Positions 1-7,123 of a stretch of DNA of 64,000 nt are shown piece after piece. The stretch is from assembly GCA_002747185.1 (NCBI GenBank), contig PDTV01000004.1, forward strand, positions 1 through 64,000, in the 5' to 3' direction. Source of the stretch: Candidatus Contendibacter odensensis. GTDB lineage: Bacteria; Pseudomonadota; Gammaproteobacteria; Competibacterales; Competibacteraceae. Position 1 is the stretch's first letter. Each line of letters starts with the position of its first letter. Under the pieces are notes generated by a model. The model saw only the letters and a program-made list of their open reading frames with translations, ran no database searches and was not told the origin of the DNA. A program made the position numbers and the translations under genes.

Positions 1-173
1 GAGGTTTTGAGGAGTTGTTGTCTGGCTTTTCAATTCCTCATCCCCGGATAACAGGGTACTGGAGCTGAAAATGCTTTTGTACGAAGCGAGTAATACTGAA
101 GAGCCCTGTGCGAGAAAACCGCACGCAGGGATCTGTGAGGGGACGGTCGGGTAACTGGCCGTTCTACCTCGAT
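1..173 (+). mobile_element. 3' end of a group II intron (domains V and VI)
   Basis: Positions 101-133 have the form of intron domain V: GAGCC start with the catalytic AGC at 102-104, a GAAA-type tip near 114-117, and a CGCAC return arm closing with GGATC. Positions 138-173 form domain VI (ACGGTC paired with GGCCGT), with an unpaired A at about 166, seven bases before the predicted 3' splice site at 173. The intron-encoded reverse transcriptase would lie upstream of the window and no part of it is recognised here, so whether the element is intact cannot be judged. The 3' exon runs straight into a toxin-antitoxin promoter. Confidence 0.75.
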
Positions 174-183
174 GCTATAAACC

Positions 184-220
184 TTGCAAAACTGCTCATC
201 TTGATGTACATTAGAATGTA
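184..220 (+). promoter_or_regulatory. Toxin-antitoxin promoter with operator palindrome over the -10
   Basis: A -35-like TTGCAA (184-189), a 17-base spacer and a -10-like TACATT (207-212) precede the antitoxin gene. The -10 lies inside the palindrome TACATT-AG-AATGTA (207-220). That placement fits autorepression by the Phd-type antitoxin, which is the rule in this family. The ribosome site AAGGAGG lies at 224-230. Promoter assignment is from consensus only. Confidence 0.5.
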
Positions 221-235
221 ATTAAGGAGGGTAAT

Positions 236-472
236 ATGAAAACAGTAACTTTTACCGAATTTAGGAGAAATGCTTCTGGATTATTCTCTGCCGTTGAACA
301 GGGTGAGGTCTTCGTTATTATTAGACATGGGAGACCAATAGCTGAAATATCTCCTGTTTCAACACAAAACGCCATGCCCAACTGGAAGAAGCCTGCATTA
401 CGTCTTTCTACTGGTGGTAAGGGTCTTTCTGAAGCAATACTGGCAGAGCGGTCAAATGAAAACATTCTTTGA
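236..472 (+). CDS. Type II antitoxin, Phd/YefM family
   Basis: A 78-residue protein with the N-terminal pattern of Phd/YefM antitoxins (VTFTEFRRNASGLFSAVEQGE, then an IIRHGRPIAEISP strand). This is the DNA-binding dimer half, which also represses its own operon. The C-terminal tail, which would wrap the toxin, is short and polar. A very good ribosome site (AAGGAGG) fixes the ATG. Its last 17 bases overlap the toxin start at 456, the usual translational coupling. The partner toxin is broken, so this is now probably an orphan antitoxin. Confidence 0.8.
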   Translation: MKTVTFTEFRRNASGLFSAVEQGEVFVIIRHGRPIAEISPVSTQNAMPNWKKPALRLSTGGKGLSEAILAERSNENIL

Positions 473-715
473 TTCCTCTGCTTTTGCAAAACGTTACATT
501 GAAGAAAGTGGCAGCAATATTGTGCAACTATTATCCAGGTCTCTCCTGAAATTATCAATAAAGCAATTTATGCTCTGGAAACAAACATAGTACGCACATT
601 AGACGCTTTGCATCTTGCTTCTGCAATTTACTGGAGAGCGGATCTCTTTGTTTCCTCTGACAAACAGCAACTTGAAGCAGCAAAGAACCTCAATCTAATG
701 GCAAAACGGGTATAA
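456..715 (+). pseudogene. VapC-like PIN-domain toxin, internally deleted and frameshifted
   Basis: The N-terminal piece reads MKTFFDSSAFAKRYIEESGS, the usual PIN opening with its first metal-binding Asp. It then runs to an early stop. A second reading frame (about 541-715) encodes the PIN C-terminal half, including the TLDALHLASA motif and a VSSDKQQL strand, ending in TAA at 713-715. The two pieces are in different frames, and about 50 residues of a normal 130-residue toxin are missing between them, so the middle acidic residue is lost. The toxin should be inactive. Confidence 0.75.
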
Positions 716-720
716 AAACA

Positions 721-849
721 GCCAACAAGTCGTTTCAAGGGACGGCGGAAGGCTCGCGGCATTTCCAGCGCCATTGCCCTGATCAAGCACACGAGTAGCT
801 TGTAGTTCATTGCTGTAAAATCCCGCCGCCCCTGAACTCCGCGATTAGC
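721..849 (+). repeat. attC-like integron recombination site (VCR-like, degenerate ends)
   Basis: About 129 bp directly behind the toxin remnant. It opens CCAACAAGTCGTTTCAAGGGACGG, carries a central GGCATTTCCAGCGCCATTG, and closes with CCGCCGCCCCTGAACTCC followed by GCGATTAGC. The outer arms pair (GGGACGGCGG with CCGCCGCCCC, one mismatch) with unpaired bases near the ends, as in folded attC sites. Order and wording resemble the Vibrio cholerae VCR as I remember it. The terminal boxes are CCAAC and ATTAG rather than the ideal YYTAAC and GTTAG, so recombination competence is doubtful. Confidence 0.55.
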
Positions 850-861
850 AAAATTTTTATT

Positions 862-1210
862 TTAACCTTTACTATCAGGATTGAGTGAAACTTCTGTAGT
901 AACCTGTATTAATTTATTATTTTCAAAAATGAAACCGAGATTTTGATAATAAACATTGTCGTTCATTTCAAATAGTTCTGGGTTTTCTAATGTGTTTCCT
1001 AGAATTTCTTTTAGCTCTTCTTTGTTGGTGTTGGAGGTAACTTTAAGAAACAGAGTTTCTAAATCAGATATGGCCTTTTCTTTATAATATATTTCTTCTC
1101 CTGGACTATCGATTGTTAGACTTGAATCTATATATTTTCCAAAACCAAAGAATATTTGTTATCAACAGAATTATGAGTATTGATACTGGCAGTATTGCTC
1201 TTTTGATCAT
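862..1210 (-). pseudogene. Hypothetical membrane-anchored protein, frameshifted
   Basis: The minus strand from 1210 encodes an N-terminal membrane anchor (MIKRAILPVSILIILLITNI, then LWFWKIY) that hits a stop near 1107. A second frame joins at about the same point and encodes roughly 90 further residues rich in Glu, Asn and Leu (SDLETLFLKV, ELFEMNDNVYYQNLGFIF) ending at 862. One frameshift would restore a product of about 115 residues. I recognise no family. The single-anchor, acidic-ectodomain layout is common in cassette genes of unknown role. Confidence 0.45.
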
Positions 1211-1260
1211 TTTTTCTATCGCTAATGTGATAGTTAACCGGCGAGTGAAACGAGTCTGGT

Positions 1261-1610
1261 TTAGTGGCTTTTTAAATGGTGTTGCTGTAAATTGATATTT
1301 GCTAATAACTTTTCTAAAGAAAATGATTTACCATGTGCAGGATGTATAGTTTTTATTCCCATATCAATTAATTTTTTCCAGCTTTTGTTTAATGCAACAA
1401 TATCTTCTACAAAAAATAGGTAAATTGGGCTTTGTGGTCATTGGTAAACTATTCATTGCCATATCTCCGACAAAAGTATCACTATAATCCAAGATAACGG
1501 AAATAGAACCGGACGAATGGCCTGGTGTAAAAACAGGTTTACCGTTTATGCCGAATTCAGATAAAGATTGGTTGTTATCACCAACTACGATATCAACCGA
1601 CACGTGGATG
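1261..1610 (-). pseudogene. Metallo-beta-lactamase-fold hydrolase, 5'-truncated and frameshifted
   Basis: The minus strand holds the C-terminal half of an MBL-fold metallo-hydrolase: FGINGKPVFTPGHSSGSISV (the metal-binding TPGH motif), FVGDMAMN, and, in another frame, SWKKLIDMGIKTIHPAHGKS (the final PAHG motif). The break falls in a homopolymer at 1411-1416; removing one base would join the two frames. The N-terminal HxHxDH half is absent. Sequence above about 1610 shows no MBL similarity, so the gene was also cut at its 5' end. Not functional as written. Confidence 0.65.
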
Positions 1611-1832
1611 GAGTCCGCTGCCCCGTTGTCGCGGGCGCGAAGCGTCCGCAGCAACGCTTTAATAACCTGCGACGTGCCCGATTGCAAGCCTTGCCCAAAA
1701 CCAAAACTCCTGACAGGTACGGCGTCAGGCTAGTGGGTTTGTTGGCGATTTATTGATGCAGGTTCCTGCTTTTTCTCTTGGCCTATTTTGCCTGATTCGG
1801 CACAACGAAGATCTCAAGGCTAGGCGGGCCGG

Positions 1833-2126
1833 TCAGTCAGGTGCAAGCAATGCCCGGATTTCTTCCAAAAAAGCACGAGTCGACCCCGAGAGAGCATAGG
1901 GCAGAACGTCGGGCTGAAAAATCGCCTCAAAATCGTCATCCAGTTGGTGCATGTGCTCGGCGAGAAACCTCTCGATATCGGCACGTAGCGCCTCCTGCTC
2001 GACAAGCGGCGTAACATTCAGGAAGACGGCCACAACCTCTGCCACCGTTTCGCCTTCTATATCGAAATCCTGGTGGAACCAACCGCCCATAAAGTCAGCG
2101 AGCCGAGGGTATTGATTTTCCGTCAT
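1833..2126 (-). CDS. CdiI-like immunity protein
   Basis: A 97-residue acidic protein whose opening YPRLADFMGGWFHQDFDIEG matches the CdiI_2 type of contact-dependent-inhibition immunity proteins. These bind and block RNase A-like CdiA C-terminal toxins. It starts 11 bases after the stop of the toxin gene and in the same direction, the standard toxin-immunity order. The pair should be co-transcribed from upstream of 2941. Family assignment is by eye and fairly strong because both partners agree. Confidence 0.75.
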   Translation of the reverse strand: MTENQYPRLADFMGGWFHQDFDIEGETVAEVVAVFLNVTPLVEQEALRADIERFLAEHMHQLDDDFEAIFQPDVLPYALSGSTRAFLEEIRALLAPD

Positions 2127-2137
2127 GGCAGATTACT

Positions 2138-2941
2138 CTAGGGCTTAGGATAGGCGGTGAGGACGAAATAGACGCGATTTTGCTCAATTACTTTGCGTAC
2201 GACGACGACCATCTTGCTCATATTTGTCATCTGACCCGTGCTGCGCACCACGCCTTGTCCGATAACCTGGCCAGCCTCATACGTAAAAGCTTTGGTCTGG
2301 CCTGGATTAGCGGACTTGGCCCACGTTTTGATAGCTTCCTTGTTGGCCCTTAAGGCGGCTGCGACGGCCCGTTCCGCTTCTTGTAGTGTTCGAAAAGTCG
2401 ATGCGGCCGGAATGTTCGGTTGTTGCGCCAGCCGACTGCGCAATTGCGCTTCCGTCCGTCCCACATGGCGGGCGATGGTGTGTCCACCGGCCGCCTCCTC
2501 GGCCGCAAGGGTGATTGCACCGCGCCTGATCGCAATCACCCTCGCCGCTCCGGCAAAGCCCGCGACGAGCGGAACTGCGATATCGACCGCAAAAGCGACA
2601 TTGCTGGCGGTTTGGGGATCGGCGCCCAGGGCCTTCGCCGCAGCAGCCACCGCCTGTGAGGTTAGGGTTGTGCGTGTCCGGCCCGAGACCACCTGCATGA
2701 TCCCTGTCGATGTCGTATCGGCGCCATGTACCGCCAGAGCGCCGCCTGCGATTTTGGTCACAGTGGTCGGCTCCGGTGTGAGCAACAACGCGGCACCTCC
2801 GACCATCTCAAGCGCACCTCCTACCACGGTAGCGGCGCCCCAAAACCGGTTGCTCCAGGAACTAGACTCCTCGATTGAGTCGTTTTCGAGAACTGCTGCA
2901 AACTGCAAGGGCGTAAGTACGATCTCCAAACCTTCTTCCAT
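2138..2941 (-). CDS. CdiA-CT RNase A-like toxin domain protein
   Basis: A 267-residue protein. Residues 30-150 are Gly/Ala-rich and hydrophobic, the pretoxin-like region often seen before these domains. Residues 151-267 match bacterial RNase A-type CdiA C-termini: GGHTIARHVGRTEAQLRSRL, then PAASTF and a C-terminal MVVVVRK...YFVLTAYP strand pair; His154 and His159 are candidate catalytic residues. There is no signal peptide, TpsB-type secretion domain or PAAR/VgrG/LXG module, so delivery is unexplained. The ATG at 2941 follows GAGGTGA; a GTG one codon earlier is possible. It may be a detached cassette copy of a larger polymorphic toxin. Confidence 0.7.
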   Translation of the reverse strand: MEEGLEIVLTPLQFAAVLENDSIEESSSWSNRFWGAATVVGGALEMVGGAALLLTPEPTTVTKIAGGALAVHGADTTSTGIMQVVSGRTRTTLTSQAVAAAAKALGADPQTASNVAFAVDIAVPLVAGFAGAARVIAIRRGAITLAAEEAAGGHTIARHVGRTEAQLRSRLAQQPNIPAASTFRTLQEAERAVAAALRANKEAIKTWAKSANPGQTKAFTYEAGQVIGQGVVRSTGQMTNMSKMVVVVRKVIEQNRVYFVLTAYPKP

Positions 2942-3017
2942 CACTCACCTCATGGAAAATTTCATCAAGTTTTGCGGAATTATGGATCCGGCTTTTCTCG
3001 GGGCCGCATGATTATGC

Positions 3018-3082
3018 ATATTGGCTAGCCGCTCCGTTGCCGCGTCCGCGGCAACGCAGAGTTCACCGGCAACTTGTTAGAC
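3018..3082 (-). repeat. attC-like end and strong hairpin after the cassette gene
   Basis: On the minus strand the upstream gene stops inside GTCTAACAAG (3082 downward), the form of an attC left box overlapping a stop codon. A 10-bp perfect hairpin follows at 3035-3056 (CGTTGCCGCG, two-base loop, CGCGGCAACG). I do not see a clean matching GTTAGAC right box, so this is attC-like at best. The hairpin could also end transcription of the frameshifted gene, though no T-run follows it. Confidence 0.35.
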
Positions 3083-3463
3083 AATTGATTTGATAACATT
3101 TTCATTCTCTCTTGTTTTTTCTATCAAAATTTTCAACTCTTCAGAACACGTGCCGGCATTCAAGTAAAGAGTACCTTGTAGATTAGCGGAATGATGAAAT
3201 AGTTTTACAAAAGCACCTACAGTGCTTGTTGCTGCCTCCAATTTGAGAATACCTTGGTCAGTATCATGAAAATCAACTTCTTTTATATCTTTAATATGTA
3301 TATCAACTAATGGCATAGCAAAAAACAAGCTTTGGACAAATATTCTTTTATTAGTAATAAATAATCTCGCAAAATTAAAGCCATTCATATGTTTAATCCA
3401 TTTTTTCCTGTAAATATAAACAGATGAGAGCCTGAACCTTTTGGAATGAGAAGTATCGGACAC
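3077..3463 (-). CDS. GRAM/PH-like domain protein, probable downstream part of a frameshifted gene
   Basis: 128 residues. The stretch FARLFITNKRIFVQSLFFAM followed by PLVDIHIKDIKEVDFHDTDQ is the strand pattern of bacterial GRAM/PH-like domains (a TNKR turn, then an IPL-I-DI strand). It overlaps the end of the upstream membrane ORF (3385-3816) by 79 bases in another frame. The upstream ORF ends just where a GRAM domain would begin (NNNEHIVARKN), so one ancestral gene of about 245 residues split by a frameshift is more likely than two genes. Function unknown; such domains bind lipids or peptides at membranes. Confidence 0.5.
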   Translation of the reverse strand: MSDTSHSKRFRLSSVYIYRKKWIKHMNGFNFARLFITNKRIFVQSLFFAMPLVDIHIKDIKEVDFHDTDQGILKLEAATSTVGAFVKLFHHSANLQGTLYLNAGTCSEELKILIEKTRENENVIKSIV

Positions 3464-3816
3464 AATATTTTATTTTTTCTTGCTACGATGTGCTCATTGT
3501 TATTTAAGTTTAGGATTGTTTTAATGTTTTCTCTGATTGTACCTTGACTATCCCGATGAGCAAGATATATAAATACAGGTACGCCTATAAAAAAATTAGC
3601 TGATATCAAAAGTATCATTATCCCTGTAAGATTATTATTACCATTAAGCAGATGCATTCCCAAAAATAAAAGCCCACTGCCTATAACGATAAAGAGCAAC
3701 ATTATAGAAATATGAAACAGAATACCTCTTAAAATACGTAATTTTGATGCAACAATAAGAGGCACAAATAAAAAAATTAATATATTAATAACTATATGTA
3801 TTTGTTCAATTTGCAT
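3385..3816 (-). CDS. Small membrane protein, probable upstream part of a frameshifted gene
   Basis: 143 residues with three hydrophobic helices: about 8-22, 31-52 and 63-85. A soluble tail (REN-IKTILNLNNNEHIVARKN) follows. The last 30 residues look out of frame. Together with the GRAM-like ORF below it forms a membrane-anchored PH-type protein. Upstream sits the palindrome GAGTATATACTC (3845-3856), a possible operator or -10 region. Strong A/T bias and long Ile/Asn runs differ from the core genes further right, which fits an acquired cassette. Confidence 0.5.
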   Translation of the reverse strand: MQIEQIHIVINILIFLFVPLIVASKLRILRGILFHISIMLLFIVIGSGLLFLGMHLLNGNNNLTGIMILLISANFFIGVPVFIYLAHRDSQGTIRENIKTILNLNNNEHIVARKNKILCPILLIPKGSGSHLFIFTGKNGLNI

Positions 3817-3878
3817 CCTTATCCCTTAATTAAAAAGGTTATCAGAGTATATACTCTTTAGTTTTGCTTTTGATTATA

Positions 3879-3940
3879 GCCATCACAAAGTGGCATAACC
3901 CCTTAGTGATGGCTGCAATAATGAATTTCGGCTGTTAGGC
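3879..3940 (-). repeat. Possible attC-like site behind the thioesterase gene
   Basis: On the minus strand the thioesterase stops inside GCCTAACAG (3940-3932), a canonical attC left-box form. GGTTATGCC follows 35 bases on, inside the loop of an 8-bp hairpin (GCCATCAC at 3879-3886 with GTGATGGC at 3906-3913). The box pair GCCTAAC/GTTATGC differs from perfect complementarity by one base. The spacing is short for an attC, so a plain hairpin is an alternative. Confidence 0.3.
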
Positions 3941-4417
3941 AGGTTTATTTTTCGCTGCCATGTGCTCTGGCATCTGTACGGCTACAACCTGGCCGCGGGC
4001 GCAAATCTTGCCGTTGGCAGATACGGTTGTATTAACCACCACCTTTCTGCCTTTAATCCCTTGTACTGTCCCGCGCACTTCCAAAGGAGCACCCAATGGT
4101 GTTGGGCGCAAGTAATCCACGTGTAATGATGCGGTTACAAAACGCAAGGGTGGTTCAGTATCCATTGCGCGTCCTTCCTTGGCATAAGCGGCGGCTGCTG
4201 CTGTGCCGGTGCCATGGCAATCAATGATTGAAGCAATCAAGCCGCCGTAAACATAACCAGGAATAGCGGTATGGTGCGCTTTGGGATCAAAGGTTGCGAT
4301 GGTTTCCTCGCCATCCCAATAGCTTTTAAGCTGTAAACCATTTTCATTGAGTCGGCCACACCCATAGCAGTGACTCAGTTCATCGGGATAATAGTCTTGA
4401 AAGGGTTTCTCACTCAT
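3935..4417 (-). CDS. PaaI-type hot-dog thioesterase
   Basis: 160 residues with the hot-dog fold pattern of PaaI/YigI acyl-CoA thioesterases: an N-terminal CYGCGRLNENGLQLK motif, then VYGGLIASIIDCHGTGTAAA (the conserved HG..ASL-D helix region, here GG-IASI-D) and LHVDYLRPTPLGAPLEVRG. The CYGCG...NPxGL-like opening is seen in a subgroup of short stand-alone thioesterases. It hydrolyses an acyl-CoA of unknown identity, in the cytoplasm. It faces the cassette island and ends in an attC-like motif. The gene itself looks intact and full length. Confidence 0.75.
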   Translation of the reverse strand: MSEKPFQDYYPDELSHCYGCGRLNENGLQLKSYWDGEETIATFDPKAHHTAIPGYVYGGLIASIIDCHGTGTAAAAAYAKEGRAMDTEPPLRFVTASLHVDYLRPTPLGAPLEVRGTVQGIKGRKVVVNTTVSANGKICARGQVVAVQMPEHMAAKNKPA

Positions 4418-4743
4418 TGTGCTGCCTCTTTAAAGAAGTGAACTTATGGTAGTACTCACGCGCGGTCAGTATGCGATATGCTCTTTAAGTATGAAGCAGG
4501 GTAACGCGGTGTAGTTATTGATGCTTTGACAAATGAGGGTATTCAAGTATTGAGTGGGTACAGTCGTCCTGACAGGCAGGTATGTCCGGAGCAATTGCAC
4601 GCACGGATAGCCCTGGATAGTCCTGTCAAAGCACGGTCATTCGGTATTGTGTCTGTCTTGGAGAAGACCGTATCCTGGCTACGTCCATGTAGCGAGGGGC
4701 CATGCTAAAGATGCAGTAGCAGTTAGCAGTGGCGGTAACTGGG
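4418..4743. other. Intergenic spacer between thioesterase and GH57 genes
   Basis: 326 bases. The start of the thioesterase gene lies at its left end and the stop of the GH57 gene at its right end, both on the minus strand. It must hold the thioesterase promoter. I see no convincing ORF, tRNA or long inverted repeat. Confidence 0.4.
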
Positions 4744-6873
4744 CTAAGCCATATAAATCCGTTCTAATGCACCCCGTGAGATATTGCCCTGACCATCCTC
4801 GGCTTCAATGTAATAGCGTACATCGCCCATACCGACCGGCAATTGGGCGGTAAAGTAATTGGCAGTGATTGCCGCGCCCGTTTGGGACGGGTAAGCGCCG
4901 TTATCAGTCATTGCGATATGGGTTTCGCCTTGGGTGCCATGTAATATCAGGGTGACGCGTTTTAATCCGGTAATATCGTAAACGAAGGTATGCACTACAC
5001 CTTCGCGCGGCGCCGCGACAAGCCCACCTTGACCCCAGCGGCGATCACCTGGATTTTCAGGGATAACCCACGGCGCAAAGATGGTGGGCCCCGTACCATC
5101 CTTGCCACTCGCCAATACGCTATCAAGCTCATTTTTAGCCATGCCGTAGGCTTGATTGGCTGCATTAGTGACTTGCTGATCCCATATGTGTTGGCCGGTC
5201 CAGTACCAGTAGCAACTGGTTTCAGCTGTGAGCAGCAAGCGATTGATAGCATCTAGCCACGGTTTGTCAGGGTAGGCATCTTCCAGTGAATGCGCCATAT
5301 TCTGAAATGCTGTCAGTATTGCCCAGGAATTTAGATCGGGCGAGTACGGTTGATCGTAGCGACTGAACCACTTCATGAATTGTGGATCACCGTTATCAGC
5401 ACCGCTCCAGGAACCCGGTTCGATATGTGCGGCTTGATCGGGATCAGGTGGGAAACGATCCAGATAATCATTCACACTGGTCAGCTCAAAACGTGGGTCG
5501 CCCTGTAGCCATCGAACCATTTCGCCGGTATTGTGGTTGTAATAGCTGTCTGCACCCCCACCATGGTTATCACCGTCGGAGTGTAATAGAAAAAAGGGCG
5601 GATGTTTCGGGTCAAAGCTGTTGGTATCGACGATATGGTTGTAAACTTGTCCGAGTACATCGGGATATTGCAGCGCCCCAAAGCCACCGCGTGCATCTTC
5701 ATTACCAATATAACGTTCTGCGGGAATGGCAATGATCTTGTGGATGTTACCATCAGGATCCTCATACTGTACGTATTCAGGGCGAAGCAGACGCGGTGAA
5801 ATCTGTGATCCGGCCCAGATATTATGGAGTTGTAGCCAGTCATTGACCGACGGGTTGACCTGTTCAGCACGATTGGGGGGCAACATACCCTCATTGGGAC
5901 CGGCGTAGGGGTATTCCTGGCAACTACGAAAACGATGGATGGAGTCGTAAATAATAGCTTTAATTCCTGCCTGATTGAGTGCAGGAATCATACGGACATG
6001 AAACGCGGTTTCTGGCGGAAACATGACGTTTGAGGCTTCACTGCCGAAAGCAGAACGGATAATGCCGCGATGCCATTCGACCTGTTTGATAATATCCCGA
6101 CCTGGAATCAGTGGCATAAGTGGATGAAAAAAACCAAAGGCGCTGAAATCCACCCGATGATGACCCAGTACAGTTTTTTCTTGGGCAATGGCACGCAGCT
6201 CATTATTCCAGCCACTGAAGCAGCCGCCGCATAAGCCATCTGCAGCACAGCGATCCAGTTGCTCGATCAGTGAACCACTCCAACTGGTGGATAAACCCGC
6301 ATGAGGGAGATTGCCATCGATATATTGACGCACTGCTGTCGGGATAAAGTGTGTATAGGGGCCATGACGTGAGCCAAAAATACCATCCTTTTCGCCATCC
6401 CAATACAATTGATCAGTAGTGTTGTAATAAGGTTGGTGCATGTGTTTGTGGATGCCGAAATAAAGCTTGATTGGCGTGTTGTCAGCGCCGGTCGTGACCT
6501 GAACTGTTGGTTGCGCCTTGGCAGTGGCGCCTAGTCGCAATTTACGAAAGTCCTTAAGCCAATCACCACCACCGGCCTGGTTGATATCAGCCTTGCGGCA
6601 GCCCTCAACCTGGATAGTGATCTCACCCGGCCATAAGAATCCTGCTGTGATGGTGGCGCTGTACTGGTATGTGCCATCAGGTTCAGTGGAGCTTTTAAGC
6701 GCATCGCCTGTGATCAAATGTTGACCATTTGTAGTGTGCAGAATGATCTGTGGAAAGGGGATCATACCGTCAGCGGTAAAAGTGATGGTGAATTGTGGGT
6801 TTTTGCCGGATTTATCGCATTGCAGTGATGCAGGCAAATCAATATTTAGGATACGGGTAAAAATATCAGCCAT
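4744..6873 (-). CDS. Glycoside hydrolase family 57 protein (alpha-glucan enzyme)
   Basis: 709 residues. Residues 1-118 look like a beta-sandwich, possibly carbohydrate-binding. The GH57 barrel follows: motif 1 IHKHMHQPYY (about 141-150), the nucleophile motif FPPETAF with Glu288, and the acid/base motif LLHSDGDN with Asp433. A C-terminal beta-rich region (about 610-709) may be a second accessory domain. GH57 enzymes are retaining alpha-amylases, branching enzymes or amylopullulanases acting on starch or glycogen. No signal peptide, so it probably acts on cytoplasmic glycogen. It lies back to back with pyruvate kinase. Exact specificity cannot be read from sequence. Confidence 0.85.
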   Translation of the reverse strand: MADIFTRILNIDLPASLQCDKSGKNPQFTITFTADGMIPFPQIILHTTNGQHLITGDALKSSTEPDGTYQYSATITAGFLWPGEITIQVEGCRKADINQAGGGDWLKDFRKLRLGATAKAQPTVQVTTGADNTPIKLYFGIHKHMHQPYYNTTDQLYWDGEKDGIFGSRHGPYTHFIPTAVRQYIDGNLPHAGLSTSWSGSLIEQLDRCAADGLCGGCFSGWNNELRAIAQEKTVLGHHRVDFSAFGFFHPLMPLIPGRDIIKQVEWHRGIIRSAFGSEASNVMFPPETAFHVRMIPALNQAGIKAIIYDSIHRFRSCQEYPYAGPNEGMLPPNRAEQVNPSVNDWLQLHNIWAGSQISPRLLRPEYVQYEDPDGNIHKIIAIPAERYIGNEDARGGFGALQYPDVLGQVYNHIVDTNSFDPKHPPFFLLHSDGDNHGGGADSYYNHNTGEMVRWLQGDPRFELTSVNDYLDRFPPDPDQAAHIEPGSWSGADNGDPQFMKWFSRYDQPYSPDLNSWAILTAFQNMAHSLEDAYPDKPWLDAINRLLLTAETSCYWYWTGQHIWDQQVTNAANQAYGMAKNELDSVLASGKDGTGPTIFAPWVIPENPGDRRWGQGGLVAAPREGVVHTFVYDITGLKRVTLILHGTQGETHIAMTDNGAYPSQTGAAITANYFTAQLPVGMGDVRYYIEAEDGQGNISRGALERIYMA

Positions 6874-6987
6874 TGATGACCTCGTGTTACCTGGTTTATC
6901 CCCTGTTTTTTAAACGCACAACAAGGGCAAGAGTGAAAATTATGTGGTTGCCTGAATTATTGTAATCGGACTTTTTTGAAATACTGC

Positions 6988-7004
6988 TTATGTCAACTAA
7001 GGTT
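6988..7004 (+). promoter_or_regulatory. Motif shared between two divergent promoter regions
   Basis: TATGTCAACTAAGGTT in the gap between the GH57 gene and pyk recurs with one change (TATGTCAACTAAAGTT) at 27217-27232, between the NifJ operon and the quinone reductase-like gene. Both gaps serve carbon-metabolism genes. A shared regulator site is possible; chance cannot be excluded from two copies. Confidence 0.25.
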
Positions 7005-7123
7005 GTGCATCGCCCGATCTTCTTTGAGTGCCTGGGTTTTATCCGCTACACTCGCACTGTTTTTTCTAAATAACTATTTGATATTATTTGTCTTTTAATG
7101 TTTTACGACAGGGCTCGCCGATT

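Noticed and set aside
1620..1745. GC-rich segment at the truncated end of the MBL gene as an IS or attC remnant
   Set aside because: No terminal repeats, no YYTAAC/GTTRRR pair and no transposase motif; left unassigned.
2238..3011. 257-residue plus-strand ORF opposite the CdiA-like toxin
   Set aside because: Antisense shadow: the minus frame has a known domain and immunity partner, while this frame has none.
4510..4740. Searched for tRNA or riboswitch in the spacer before GH57
   Set aside because: No T-loop GGTTCGAATC, acceptor stem or riboswitch core was found.
5481..5894. 137-residue minus-strand frame inside the GH57 gene
   Set aside because: Same strand but another frame of a clear GH57 gene; no motifs.
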